Assembly: GCF_009734445.1 (NCBI RefSeq) | Contig: NZ_CP046457.1 | Span: 992,001 to 1,056,000 of the forward strand | Direction: 5' to 3' | DNA length: 64,000 nucleotides | Source: Candidatus Syntrophocurvum alkaliphilum | Lineage (GTDB): Bacteria; Bacillota; Syntrophomonadia; Syntrophomonadales; Syntrophomonadaceae | Shown: positions 9,002-17,719 of the stretch, piece by piece | Numbering within the stretch: the first letter of the stretch is position 1 | Layout of the letters: each line of letters opens with the position of its first letter | Program-made: the position numbers and the translations under genes | The notes under the pieces: generated by a model | Told to the model about the DNA's origin: nothing | What the model saw: only the letters and a program-made list of their open reading frames with translations | Databases searched by the model: none

Positions 9002-9955
9002 TTAATTGGTGTCTACCTTTTTATGTGCATCAACATGTACTATAACTTTAGATTCTTTCTTTGACTCAATTAAATTTTCAACCTTATCTGCGATTTGGTG
9101 AGCTTGTTCTACTGTTAAATTTTTATCTAGTTCTATATGTAATGAATAATTTTTATGAGCACCATAATCATGCATTAATATATCATGAGTATTTTTAACT
9201 CCCTCAATCGACATTGCAAGTTTTTCAATCTCCTCTATCTCTTCATGGTCAGTTTCACCAATTATTTTTGATATAGATTCATTTAGTATTACCAATCCAG
9301 TATAAATAATAAGTAAAGATACAGCAAATCCCAATATAGCATCAACTCTATAATATCCAAATTGTGATGCTAAAATTGCAATAGCTACCATAATGGATGC
9401 TATTGCATCAGTTCGATGATGCCATGCATCAGCTATTAAGGTTGTAGATTTGATTCTCTCTCCTAAGTTTACAGATAATTGTGCTAACCATTCTTTTAAA
9501 AGTGCAGCAAATATCATTATAGCAATTACAAGATATGAACCTGCTACCACTGTATTTTCAACAAATCTTTCATATGAATTTATAGCAAATTGGACCCCTA
9601 TGTATATTAATAACATTGAAATAAATAAAGTTGTTAAAAATTCTATCCTTCCATGTCCATGAGGATGTTTATCATCGGCAGGCATAGCAGACAACTTAAA
9701 ACCCATAATAACAACTAAAGAAGTTAATACATCAGACGCAGTATGAACAGCATCTGCTAATAATGCAATACTATTTATCATTAGACCAAAAAAACCTTTT
9801 ATTATAGCTAAAAATAAATTTATTATTATACTTATAATAGCTTCTAAGTAACCAATTTTTTTCCTAGCATCTGGACTAGTAATATTTTCATCTTTATTTG
9901 TTTTTAAAAATTTTAAAATTAAAAAATCAGTAGTTTTGCTAGTTAGTTTTTTCAT
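9002..9955 (-). CDS. Cation diffusion facilitator (CDF) metal transporter
   Basis: A 317-residue efflux protein for divalent metals (Zn, Co, Ni, Mn or Fe family). Six membrane segments lie between ~32 and 225. The metal-site signatures are LLADAVHTASD (TM2, ~68-78) and IADAWHHRTDAIAS (TM5, ~175-188). There is a His-containing loop (DDKHPHGHGR) after TM3. A cytoplasmic ferredoxin-like domain at ~230-315 ends in VIVHVDAHK. The ATG follows AGGAGGAAATA. A structured leader with an intrinsic terminator lies upstream, which suggests metal-dependent transcription attenuation. The exact metal cannot be told from these residues. Confidence 0.93.
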   Translation of the reverse strand: MKKLTSKTTDFLILKFLKTNKDENITSPDARKKIGYLEAIISIIINLFLAIIKGFFGLMINSIALLADAVHTASDVLTSLVVIMGFKLSAMPADDKHPHGHGRIEFLTTLFISMLLIYIGVQFAINSYERFVENTVVAGSYLVIAIMIFAALLKEWLAQLSVNLGERIKSTTLIADAWHHRTDAIASIMVAIAILASQFGYYRVDAILGFAVSLLIIYTGLVILNESISKIIGETDHEEIEEIEKLAMSIEGVKNTHDILMHDYGAHKNYSLHIELDKNLTVEQAHQIADKVENLIESKKESKVIVHVDAHKKVDTN

Positions 9956-10019
9956 TATTTCCTCCTAACTAATAGTTAAAACCTATTAAAATGATATTCT
10001 TAATAATAATAAAGTTCCC

Positions 10020-10116
10020 TAAAAAATAAAAGGGACTTCAATTTAAATTGAAGTCCCGCATAAACTGCTGCTCATAAGAGCCCGACATGAAAGTCTGACC
10101 ATTTATTTTATTTATT
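10020..10116 (-). promoter_or_regulatory. Structured leader with terminator upstream of the CDF gene; possible metal riboswitch
   Basis: On the minus strand the transcript would run from about 10116. It contains a GC-rich structured segment (GGTCAGAC, CGGGCTC-TTAT-GAGCAGCAG, TTTATGCGGGAC) followed by a perfect terminator hairpin GGGACTTCAATTT / AAATTGAAGTCCC (10032-10057) and a T-rich tract. Part of the leader (GACTTTC) can pair with the 3' arm of the terminator (GAAGTC), as an attenuator would need. The ordered elements CGGGC, GCAGCAG and GGGAC recall the NiCo (czcD) riboswitch, which also lies upstream of CDF genes, but the 5' half is too short for a confident match. Confidence 0.5.
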
Positions 10117-10122
10117 TCAATC

Positions 10123-10151
10123 ATTATAACATATCAATACAATGCTGTTAA
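10123..10151 (-). promoter_or_regulatory. Promoter of the CDF leader
   Basis: On the minus strand TTAACA (10146-10151), 17 bases, TATAAT (10123-10128). This is a near-consensus housekeeping promoter and places transcription start near 10116. Confidence 0.65.
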
Positions 10152-10172
10152 TATTTTTTAATATTAATGTTT

Positions 10173-10230
10173 GATTCCACTGCAAAAAGCTAAACTTAGA
10201 CTATGGAATCGGCTGAGCAAACATGTTTAT
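10173..10230 (+). repeat. Dispersed repeat, copy D (left quarter only)
   Basis: GATTCCACTGCAAAAAGCTA is followed by the nested-stem sequence GGCTGAGCAAACATGTTTAT, almost identical to the first 58 bases of copy C. It stops abruptly after GTTTAT and the right half is missing. It lies 65 bases beyond the stop of the radical SAM gene and upstream of the CDF promoter. Confidence 0.85.
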
Positions 10231-10294
10231 AAAAAATAATCAAAGAACACCATAAAGTAATAAATGACGTGATAGAAATTACGGTTAAAACAAC

Positions 10295-11206
10295 TTAGTT
10301 TATTAACTTTATTCCTAGTTCCCTTGCATATTCAATTGCCTCTTTATATTCACATGTATTAAGCATGTTATTTAATTCTTTATATTGAGTAGATTTATAA
10401 GCTGGATAGTATTGTTTCATAATATTTACTAAACAATCTGAATCTAATTCATTTTTTATAAATCTTAATATTTTTAATGTATTATTTAAACCTTCTGGAA
10501 GCATTAAATGTCTAATTAATAAACCTTGATAAACTATATTTTTATTGTCTAATTTTACTCCCCCAACTTGTCTGTCCATTTCTCTTAATGAGTCTTTTAC
10601 TGATTCTGAATAATTTTTTACTTTTGAATATTTAGCACCCATTTCATTAGAATGATATTTAAAATCAGGCATGTAAATATCTATTATACCATCAAGCATT
10701 TTTAAGGTATCTACAGATTCATATCCTCCACAATTATAAACAATGGGAATATTTAGACCATTTTCACAAGCTATTAATACTGCTTCTATAATTTGTGGCA
10801 CAAAATGAGTTGGGGTGACTAAATTAATATTATGACACAAGTAAGATTTTTGTAGCTTAATCATAATTTGAGCTAATTCATTATTACTTACTTGTATACC
10901 TTCCCCTTTATGACTTATATCCCAATTCTGACAAAACACACAACTCATATTACAATAACTGAAAAATATTGTTCCCGAACCATTTTTGCCAACTAAAATT
11001 GGTTCTTCACCAAAATGTGGGGCATAATTTGCAATGACTGCTTTATCTTGAGCTTTACAAACTCCTTGTTCTTCATACCTATTAATTTCACAATTATGCG
11101 GACATAATTTGCAATTTTTTAATTGCTCTTTTACTTTTAAAGTCCTTTCTTTTAATTCTCCAGTACTAAATAATGAAAGATAAGAAGGAATATTAACTTT
11201 ATTCAT
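10295..11206 (-). CDS. Radical SAM protein, PflX-like (COG1313)
   Basis: A 303-residue radical SAM enzyme. An N-terminal Cys set (CKLCPHNCEINR...GVC, ~32-52) precedes the SAM iron-sulfur motif CNMSCVFCQNW (~86-96). Later it shows YNCGGYES and DIYMPDFKYHS, typical of this family. Members are annotated as putative pyruvate formate-lyase activating enzymes, but no glycyl-radical enzyme gene is adjacent, so the substrate is open. The next gene upstream is an OFA-family transporter, which fits formate/oxalate-type metabolism, but the two are separated by ~70 bases without a clear operon signal. Confidence 0.85.
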   Translation of the reverse strand: MNKVNIPSYLSLFSTGELKERTLKVKEQLKNCKLCPHNCEINRYEEQGVCKAQDKAVIANYAPHFGEEPILVGKNGSGTIFFSYCNMSCVFCQNWDISHKGEGIQVSNNELAQIMIKLQKSYLCHNINLVTPTHFVPQIIEAVLIACENGLNIPIVYNCGGYESVDTLKMLDGIIDIYMPDFKYHSNEMGAKYSKVKNYSESVKDSLREMDRQVGGVKLDNKNIVYQGLLIRHLMLPEGLNNTLKILRFIKNELDSDCLVNIMKQYYPAYKSTQYKELNNMLNTCEYKEAIEYARELGIKLIN

Positions 11207-11279
11207 AGCTATAAATACACCTCGGTAATAAAATCATATTTTTAAACAAAGAAAATAAATTCTCTGTTACTTGGTTAAA

Positions 11280-12551
11280 TTATTTATTATAATATTCTTC
11301 TTTGTAGTTTGGACTATTTATAAACAGAGTTAAAAACGCTCCTATCACTAACATTCCACTAACATAATAAAAAGCTCTAGTATAACCTTCTGTAACAGCT
11401 ATTTTCACTTCATTAGGTGTAGCCCCCATTAATAGGGCATTTTCTCTAGCAACATCAGCAAGTGTCGAAGCTATGCTAGGTCCAATAAATGCTGCAAAAC
11501 CATAAGCTAAAAATAATAATCCATAATTAATTCCTAAGTGTTTTGTACCATAAAAATCAGCAGAAATTGTAGGAAATACACCAAACAAGCCTCCAAAACA
11601 TAACATTATAACTGAAGACACTAATAAGAAAGTTACAAAGGTATTAGCTAACGGAAGTAACAAAAAAGCCAATGCTGCTAGTATGCATAAAGAAGTTAAT
11701 GAGTATTTTCTACCAATATAATCTGATAAAGTGCCAAAAAAAGGACTGCCTAAGGCATTAAAAATAGCAATGATACTAACTATAGAAACAGCTTGCATAG
11801 ATGTTAAGCCAGCAAATAATTGGGCAACTTCCTGAGCATTACTTAATAGAGCTAAGCCAGCACTACAACCCATAACATATACAAGCCATATAACATAAAA
11901 ATTTTTATGAGCTAGCATTTCTAATGGTGTTAAATTCTTTTGATTTTTTATAATGTTAATATTATTATCCCTATTTGAGTCAGGAGTTATTAAAAATTGT
12001 GCTCCTCCTACAACAGCGATTAAATATATGATTCCTAATATAATAAAAGTATCATTAATGGATCCGGTTAAAGTTATTAAATAACTAGCTAAAGGTCCAA
12101 ATAAAAATGCTCCTGCACCAAAAAACCCCATTACTATACCACTCATTAAACCTCTTTTGTCAGGAAACCATTTCAAAACTGTTGCTAAAGGTGTTACATA
12201 TGCTGAACCTATCCCCATACCAGCTATAACTCCATGCCATATGTATAATTCAATTAATGATGTTGCACGACCAGACATAATTATCCCAATACCTAATAAA
12301 ATACCTCCCGTTGTAGCAACCCATTTGGGACCTATCTTATCCTGGACCCATCCTGAAATAATAGTAGTCATAGCAAAAGCAAATAACATTATAGAAAACA
12401 CAGTAGCTATTTGAGATATAGTCCATTCGGGATTTTCAATTCTTAGTTGGGTAGCAAATATGCTCCAAGCATTTATTGCACCTAAACATAAATTTATAAC
12501 TATAGCTGAGGTTAAAACTAGCCATTTAATATTTTCAGTCCGTATTACCAT
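11280..12551 (-). CDS. OFA-family MFS transporter (oxalate/formate antiporter-like)
   Basis: A 423-residue protein with 12 predicted membrane helices. The N-terminus (LCLGAINAWSIFATQL) and the loop GWVQDKIGPKWVATTGG are typical of the oxalate:formate antiporter branch of the major facilitator superfamily, with the second-half counterpart FGTLSDYIGRKYSLT. The substrate is probably a small carboxylate, but oxalate is not proven. The ATG lies just after the stop of the upstream radical SAM gene, so both are one transcription unit. Confidence 0.85.
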   Translation of the reverse strand: MVIRTENIKWLVLTSAIVINLCLGAINAWSIFATQLRIENPEWTISQIATVFSIMLFAFAMTTIISGWVQDKIGPKWVATTGGILLGIGIIMSGRATSLIELYIWHGVIAGMGIGSAYVTPLATVLKWFPDKRGLMSGIVMGFFGAGAFLFGPLASYLITLTGSINDTFIILGIIYLIAVVGGAQFLITPDSNRDNNINIIKNQKNLTPLEMLAHKNFYVIWLVYVMGCSAGLALLSNAQEVAQLFAGLTSMQAVSIVSIIAIFNALGSPFFGTLSDYIGRKYSLTSLCILAALAFLLLPLANTFVTFLLVSSVIMLCFGGLFGVFPTISADFYGTKHLGINYGLLFLAYGFAAFIGPSIASTLADVARENALLMGATPNEVKIAVTEGYTRAFYYVSGMLVIGAFLTLFINSPNYKEEYYNK

Positions 12552-12552
12552 T

Positions 12553-13497
12553 TTATATTTCCCTCAATCTACCTTGCCATGTATTTCTTGCTTTCATTCT
12601 TTCATCAATACTATTTAATACCTCCCATTTATTTAAGCTCCATTTTGGTCCAATTAATAATTTCCTCGGACTATCCCCTGTCAATCTATGAATAACCATT
12701 TCTGGAGGAATATATTCTAAAATATCTACTACTAAATCTACATATTCTTCCTTTGTTAAAAAAGATAATGTATTTGAGTTAGCTTTTGCTAATGGTGTAT
12801 TTTCCATTAAATGAAATAAGTGAATTTTAATACCTTGTAGCGGTAGTTTAGCTATTTCTTTACCCGTAGAAAGCATTTGTTCTCTAGTTTCATTAGGAAG
12901 ACCTAGGATAATATGTGCACATATTTCAATATTTCTACTATTCAGTTTATCTAATGCTTTAAGAAATGTATTATAGTTATAATGTAGGTTCATTTTTTGC
13001 GCTGTTTTATTATGTATAGTTTGTAAACCTAACTCTACCCACATATGAGTACGCTTATTAAATTTATTTAATAAATTTAATACTTCATCAGGTAAACAAT
13101 CCGGTCGTGTAGCTATTGCTAATCCAACCACCCCTTCTTCCTCTAAAGCTGATTCATAAAGATTTTGTAAATGTGATATAGAAGCATAGGTATTTGAAAA
13201 AGCTTGAAAATAAGCTATATATTTGCCATTACGCCATTTTTTATGCATCATTTCTTTTGTTTTTTTAAATTGTGTTTTAACATCAAATTCTCTATTACCA
13301 GCAAAATCACCAGATCCTCTAGCACTACAAAAAGCACAACCATCTGTTGATAATGTTCCATCTCTATTTGGACATGTAAAACCTGCATCCAATGGTATTT
13401 TAAATACTTTTTGCCCAAATTTTTTTCGTAAGTAATAATTTAGTGTATGATAACGTTTGTCATTCCATAATATGGGATGGGGGTTTTGAACTACCAT
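12553..13497 (-). CDS. TIGR01212-family radical SAM protein (YtqA/YhcC-like)
   Basis: A 314-residue radical SAM protein. The N-terminus NDKRYHTLNYYLRKKFGQKV leads into CPNRDGTLSTDGCAFC (~43-58), the family's iron-sulfur region. Later features are IATRPDCLPDE, WVELGLQT, HIILGLPNETREQM and the C-terminal HRLTGDSPRKLLIGPKW. These are diagnostic for the YtqA/YhcC family, whose substrate is not established. It overlaps closely with the OFA transporter gene. A 17 bp palindrome lies ~40 bases upstream of the start. Confidence 0.9.
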   Translation of the reverse strand: MVVQNPHPILWNDKRYHTLNYYLRKKFGQKVFKIPLDAGFTCPNRDGTLSTDGCAFCSARGSGDFAGNREFDVKTQFKKTKEMMHKKWRNGKYIAYFQAFSNTYASISHLQNLYESALEEEGVVGLAIATRPDCLPDEVLNLLNKFNKRTHMWVELGLQTIHNKTAQKMNLHYNYNTFLKALDKLNSRNIEICAHIILGLPNETREQMLSTGKEIAKLPLQGIKIHLFHLMENTPLAKANSNTLSFLTKEEYVDLVVDILEYIPPEMVIHRLTGDSPRKLLIGPKWSLNKWEVLNSIDERMKARNTWQGRLREI

Positions 13498-13537
13498 ATT
13501 TATACCTCATTCGTTTGTATTTTAAAAATATAATACC

Positions 13538-13554
13538 ATAGTCTACTAGACTAT
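13538..13554. promoter_or_regulatory. Palindromic operator candidate
   Basis: ATAGTCTA-C-TAGACTAT is a perfect inverted repeat around one central base. It sits 41 bases upstream of the ytqA-like gene, overlapping the place where a promoter is expected. It has no T-run, so it is more like a repressor site than a terminator. No regulator is encoded nearby. Confidence 0.35.
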
Positions 13555-13702
13555 AGAAATTAGTACAAGTTAACAATAAATATTAAGTAATAGGAGTGTC
13601 TGCAAAACTTATGATACATAATCGTTTTAGTATAAAATTTATAACAATTTATAGTATTTTAAAAAATCCTTTTACTACTTTTCTAAAAATTTCTACTTAA
13701 AT

Positions 13703-13728
13703 AAAAAACAGCTATACAGCTGTTTTTT
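13703..13728 (-). terminator. Second terminator downstream of ribH
   Basis: AACAGCT / AGCTGTT hairpin with A and T runs on both sides, 60 bases beyond another hairpin at 13768-13796. Tandem terminators close the riboflavin operon. Confidence 0.65.
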
Positions 13729-13767
13729 ATTAATAATCATCCTATTTTTAGTGAATATTCACATTAA

Positions 13768-13796
13768 AAAAACCTGTGTTGAAAACACAGGTTTTT
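13768..13796 (-). terminator. Terminator of the riboflavin operon
   Basis: AAAACCTGTGTT / AACACAGGTTTT perfect hairpin with T-run, 15 bases beyond the ribH stop. Confidence 0.85.
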
Positions 13797-13810
13797 AAGT
13801 AATGCAATTA

Positions 13811-14272
13811 TTATATGTTTCCAAGTAAGTTTACCATTTCAATAGCAGCTAATGCTGCTTCAGAACCTTTATTTCCTGCTTTTGTTCCCGTTCTTTCTAT
13901 AGCCTGTTCTATCGTATCTGCAGTTATTACACCAAAAATAACTGGAATACCTGAATTTAAACTAACTTGTGCTACACCTTTGGTTACTTCAGCCGAAACA
14001 TATTCAAAATGAGGTGTACCACCCCTAATAACTGCTCCTAAACATATTACCGCATCATAATTTTTAGAAGTCATTTTTTGTGCTACTAATGGCATTTCAA
14101 ATGCACCTGGTGACCAGACAATTTTTATATTATCTCTATTAACCCCATGTCTTACTAAGGTATCTATACAACCTGATAAAAGTTTACCTGTAATAAATTC
14201 ATTAAATCTTGACACTACTATTCCTATTTTTTGTTGTTCTCCAATTAAATTTCCTTCAATAATTTTAGTCAT
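13811..14272 (-). CDS. ribH: 6,7-dimethyl-8-ribityllumazine synthase
   Basis: A 153-residue protein, normal length for the family. It condenses 5-amino-6-ribitylaminouracil with 3,4-dihydroxy-2-butanone 4-phosphate, the penultimate step of riboflavin synthesis. Signature segments are VSRFNEFIT (~20-28), [10 protein letters not shown] (~53-62), [16 protein letters not shown] (~77-92, with the catalytic His) and [24 protein letters not shown] (~113-136). It is the last gene of the rib operon and is closed by two terminators. Confidence 0.97.
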   Translation of the reverse strand: MTKIIEGNLIGEQQKIGIVVSRFNEFITGKLLSGCIDTLVRHGVNRDNIKIVWSPGAFEMPLVAQKMTSKNYDAVICLGAVIRGGTPHFEYVSAEVTKGVAQVSLNSGIPVIFGVITADTIEQAIERTGTKAGNKGSEAALAAIEMVNLLGNI

Positions 14273-14332
14273 TTTGTTATAAACCTCCTATTTTTTATAT
14301 TGTAGCTATTAGGCATTGACAGTCCCTAATAT

Positions 14333-15529
14333 TTATAGTGATTTAAACATATGTCCCATTTTATCTTTTTTAGTTTGTAAATATTTTTCATTTTCAATTT
14401 TACAATTAGTTTCTAATGGAACTCTTGAAATAATTTCTAATCCATAACCTTCCAATCCTTTTAGTTTTTTAGGATTGTTTGTAAGTAGGCGCATCTTCCT
14501 AATTCCTAAATCCACAAGTATTTGGGCACCTATTCCATATTCACGCAAATCATCAGGAAAGCCTAATTCTATATTTGCTTCTACTGTATCTCTACCTTTA
14601 TCTTGTAGTTTATAAGCCTTTATTTTATTTATTAATCCTATACCTCTACCTTCTTGCCGCATATATAAAAATACACCTTTACCTTCATTTTCAATCATGT
14701 TTAAAGCTGTAGCAAGTTGGTCACCACAATCACAACGATTTGAACCAAATACATCTCCTGTGAGGCACTCAGAATGCACTCTCACTAATACTGGCTCGTT
14801 TTCATCCCATTCTCCCTTCACTAAAGCAATATGTCCTTTTCCATCTAATACAGATTCATAAGCAACCGCATCAAAATCACCATACATAGTAGGTAGCTTT
14901 GCATCATCTACTCTTATGACTAGTTTTTCTTTTCTTCTTCTATATTCAATTAAATCTGCTATTGTAGCAATTTTTAAATCATGTTTTTGTGCAAATTGCA
15001 TTAATTCAGGAACTCTTGCCATGGTCCCGTCTTCACTCATAATCTCACAAATTACTGCTGCTGGATAAAGACCAGCTAATTGTGCTAAATCAACTGAGCC
15101 TTCTGTATGGCCTGCTCTTCTCAATACTCCTCCTTCTTTATATCTTAATGGAAAAATATGACCAGGCATCCTAAAATCCTGGGCTTTACTATTATTTGAA
15201 ATCATAGCTTGTATAGTATCAGATCTTTCATGAGCAGAAATGCCTGTTGTTGTTGATATATGGTCTACTGAAACTGTAAACGCGGTTTCATGATTATCAG
15301 TATTATCAGTAACCATAGCAGGTATTTTAAGTTCATCTATTCTTTCACCTATAATGGGTACACAAATTAGTCCTTTGGCATATGTTGCCATAAAGTTAAC
15401 TATATCAGGAGTAGCTTTTTCAGCAGCAACTACTATATCACCTTCATTTTCTCTATCTTCATCATCAACTAAGATAATCATTTTACCTTCTTGTATATCT
15501 TTTATAGCTTCTTCTATTGTATTAAACAT
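14333..15529 (-). CDS. ribBA: Bifunctional DHBP synthase / GTP cyclohydrolase II
   Basis: A 398-residue fusion. The N-terminal domain (~1-200) makes 3,4-dihydroxy-2-butanone 4-phosphate, with [10 protein letters not shown] (~22-31) and [21 protein letters not shown]. The C-terminal domain (~205-398) is GTP cyclohydrolase II with the zinc ligands in [15 protein letters not shown] and the RQEGRGIGL loop. Together they supply both precursors of riboflavin. It lies between ribE and ribH in the FMN-riboswitch operon. Confidence 0.97.
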   Translation of the reverse strand: MFNTIEEAIKDIQEGKMIILVDDEDRENEGDIVVAAEKATPDIVNFMATYAKGLICVPIIGERIDELKIPAMVTDNTDNHETAFTVSVDHISTTTGISAHERSDTIQAMISNNSKAQDFRMPGHIFPLRYKEGGVLRRAGHTEGSVDLAQLAGLYPAAVICEIMSEDGTMARVPELMQFAQKHDLKIATIADLIEYRRRKEKLVIRVDDAKLPTMYGDFDAVAYESVLDGKGHIALVKGEWDENEPVLVRVHSECLTGDVFGSNRCDCGDQLATALNMIENEGKGVFLYMRQEGRGIGLINKIKAYKLQDKGRDTVEANIELGFPDDLREYGIGAQILVDLGIRKMRLLTNNPKKLKGLEGYGLEIISRVPLETNCKIENEKYLQTKKDKMGHMFKSL

Positions 15530-15557
15530 TAAAAAACCTCCTTAGGTTATATTGTTG

Positions 15558-16223
15558 TTATATAAATCCATGTTCACTCAAAAAATTTAAATCTATTTTA
15601 CTTTGATCCTTTATTTCACCTTTGTTATTCAGTATTAACCTTTCTATATAACGCCCTATTATATCAGTTTCTAAGTTAACTTTATCTCCAGTATCTTTTT
15701 GCCCTAATGTTGTTATAGTTGCAGTATGTGGAATAACAGATACACTAAAGCTTTCTGCAAATACATCTACAACAGTTAAACTTATACCATCTATAGCAAT
15801 AGAACCTTTAGGAATAATATATTTTAATACATGTTCAGGAGCTTGAATTCTAAAAATGATTGATATATCTAAGTTTTCTTTTTCCAAAATAGTTCCAACA
15901 CCATCTACATGACCTTGTACTAAGTGACCACCTAATCTATCACTAAGACGTAGCGCTCGTTCCAGATTAATTTGGCTACCAGATTTTAATTCTTTTAAAA
16001 TTGTTTTTTCTAATGTTTCAGCCATAACATCTGCAATAAAATGGTTTTTTGAAAACTCTACTACTGTAAGACATACACCATTTATAGCTATACTATCACC
16101 AAGTTTAACATCACTAAGTACTTCTTGACACTGAATATTTATTTTGCATGAATTTGCCCCTTTAACTATATTTTTAACAACCCCTAATTCTTCAATAATT
16201 CCTGTAAATATTTTTACCACCAC
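15558..16223 (-). CDS. ribE: Riboflavin synthase alpha subunit
   Basis: A protein of about 217-221 residues with two repeated lumazine-binding barrels (~5-95 and ~100-200), each with an INGVCLTV / IDGISLTV segment. It dismutates two lumazines to riboflavin. The family normally starts MFTGIIEE; here the codon in the Met position is ATA (16211), with AAGGTGG ideally spaced 7-8 nt upstream. The nearest conventional start codons are two GTGs at 16223 and 16220, which lie inside that ribosome site. The boundary given uses the upstream GTG, but AUA initiation is a real alternative. The 5' end overlaps the ribD stop. Confidence 0.93.
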   Translation of the reverse strand: MVVKIFTGIIEELGVVKNIVKGANSCKINIQCQEVLSDVKLGDSIAINGVCLTVVEFSKNHFIADVMAETLEKTILKELKSGSQINLERALRLSDRLGGHLVQGHVDGVGTILEKENLDISIIFRIQAPEHVLKYIIPKGSIAIDGISLTVVDVFAESFSVSVIPHTATITTLGQKDTGDKVNLETDIIGRYIERLILNNKGEIKDQSKIDLNFLSEHGFI

Positions 16224-17326
16224 CTTATATAACCAGTTATTAGTAAATCATTTTCAAACTTATTTATATTTATTCTTTCTACGTATAAAGCCTGATTTAT
16301 TAATTCTATACCTTGTCCACTAACTGGTGAAGGTGCATGTTTTCCACCAACTATTTTAGGAGCAATAAACCAGTATACTTTATCTATTAGTCTTTTTTCT
16401 ATAAAAGAACCATTTATCTCTCCCCCACCCTCTATTAAAACACTATATATACCCTTTTTAGGTAAATTATTTAAAACTTCCTCTAATATTAATTTATTAT
16501 TCTCATCAGTTTCAGTTTGCTCTATTTCTATTCCTTTAGACTCTAATATGTTTATTTTTTTGGTTGCAGTATTTTTAGAAGTATATATAATAGTTCTTTG
16601 CTCTTTACTTGTATTAATTATATTACTGTTTATAGGTATATCTAAATTTTCATCTATTATAATTCTTACTGGATTTCTAATATCATTCTTATCTAGACGT
16701 GTATTTAACGAAGGATTATCCTTTAATACTGTTCCTATTCCAACTAATATACCATCATATATATTTCTTAATTCATGAACATAATTACGTGAAAGCTCAT
16801 TGCTAATCCATTTTGAGTCCCCCGTATATGTTGCTATCTTACCATCTAGTGTCATAGCAGTTTTTAATGATATATAAGGCATGTTAGTTTTAATATATTT
16901 AAAAAATAATTGATTCATTTTATTAGCTTCATCTTTACACATGCCTATTTCTATAGTTATACCAGCTTCTTTTAATTTAAGAGCACCTTTTCCTGCTACT
17001 AATGGATTTGGATCTAATGAAGCAATTACTATTTTTTTTATGCCAGCTTGTATTAACGCGTCAGTACACGGTGGAGTTTTACCATAATGATTACAAGGTT
17101 CAAGGGTAACATATACAGTTGAATCTTTTGCATCAGTACCAGCTTCTTTTAAAGCATGTATTTCTGCATGAGGTGTTCCCGCTTTTTCATGATAGCCTGT
17201 GCCAATTATTTGATTTTTTTTAACTATAATAGCTCCTACTATAGGATTAGGATTAGTCCTTCCATAAGCTTTTTTAGCTAAATTTATTGCTTTATTCATA
17301 TAATATTCATTGTTATGTATTTTCAA
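16214..17326 (-). CDS. ribD: Bifunctional riboflavin deaminase/reductase
   Basis: A 370-residue protein. The N-terminal deaminase (~1-145) has the zinc motif HAEIHALKEAG and VTLEPCNHYGKTPPC. The C-terminal reductase (~150-365) has LKTAMTLDGKIAT and SVLIEGGGEINGSF. It converts the first pyrimidine intermediate to 5-amino-6-ribitylaminouracil phosphate. Start TTG at 17326 is chosen since AAGAGGTG lies 5 nt upstream; frame extension to 17350 would overlap that site. It is the first gene after the FMN riboswitch, but a full copy of the dispersed repeat (copy A) stands between them. Confidence 0.96.
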   Translation of the reverse strand: MKIHNNEYYMNKAINLAKKAYGRTNPNPIVGAIIVKKNQIIGTGYHEKAGTPHAEIHALKEAGTDAKDSTVYVTLEPCNHYGKTPPCTDALIQAGIKKIVIASLDPNPLVAGKGALKLKEAGITIEIGMCKDEANKMNQLFFKYIKTNMPYISLKTAMTLDGKIATYTGDSKWISNELSRNYVHELRNIYDGILVGIGTVLKDNPSLNTRLDKNDIRNPVRIIIDENLDIPINSNIINTSKEQRTIIYTSKNTATKKINILESKGIEIEQTETDENNKLILEEVLNNLPKKGIYSVLIEGGGEINGSFIEKRLIDKVYWFIAPKIVGGKHAPSPVSGQGIELINQALYVERININKFENDLLITGYIRWW

Positions 17327-17421
17327 TTTTACACCTCTTATTAAAACCACTTAGTGATTTTTTCTTTTAACCGTATTATAAGATCATAACCACTTAGCAC
17401 AATTAATGATAATTAAATTAT

Positions 17422-17648
17422 GGTTTCACTGCGAAAAGCTAAACTTAGGCTATGGAATCGGCTGAGCAAACATTTTTATCACGCCGCTCATCAGTCTTTA
17501 TCTTCATTTTTGCTTAGCACTTATTATGTAAAGTAAAATTTATTTATACCTAGCCGTGATCTATGCACCACGCCTTGCTACTTAAGGACTTAGATAAACA
17601 TGTTTGCTCAGCCTTAAGTTCTATGTAGTTACTTTTTGCAGCAGAATC
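17422..17648 (+). mobile_element. Dispersed MITE-like repeat, full copy A (227 bp)
   Basis: The left end GGTTTCACTGCGAAAAGCTA pairs imperfectly with the reverse complement of the right end, GATTCTGCTGCAAAAAGTAA. Inside, GGCTGAGCAAACATTTTTAT (17460-17479) pairs with ATAAACATGTTTGCTCAGCC (17594-17613). The centre has no coding potential. The direct repeat AATTAT flanks both ends (17416-17421 and 17649-17654), as expected of a target duplication. It lies between the FMN riboswitch terminator and ribD, so read-through riboflavin mRNA would contain the whole hairpin. The interior is close to copy B and more distant from copy C. Confidence 0.85.
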
Positions 17649-17661
17649 AATTATAGAAAAT

Positions 17662-17685
17662 AAAAAAACCCAGAATTATTCTGGG
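17662..17685 (-). terminator. Terminator of the FMN riboswitch
   Basis: CCCAGAAT-A-ATTCTGGG hairpin (17669-17685) followed on the minus strand by seven T. It lies ~35 bases after the FMN aptamer and is the expected expression platform. Confidence 0.85.
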
Positions 17686-17719
17686 AGTTATAGGCATAAA
17701 AGACAGCACAAAACAGCAA

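Noticed and set aside
17422-17648. Copy A read as part of the FMN riboswitch or as a classical REP/BIME
   Set aside because: The FMN aptamer and its terminator are complete without it, and the 227 bp unit with border duplications is repeated at other loci without riboswitches; it is also much larger than REP units.
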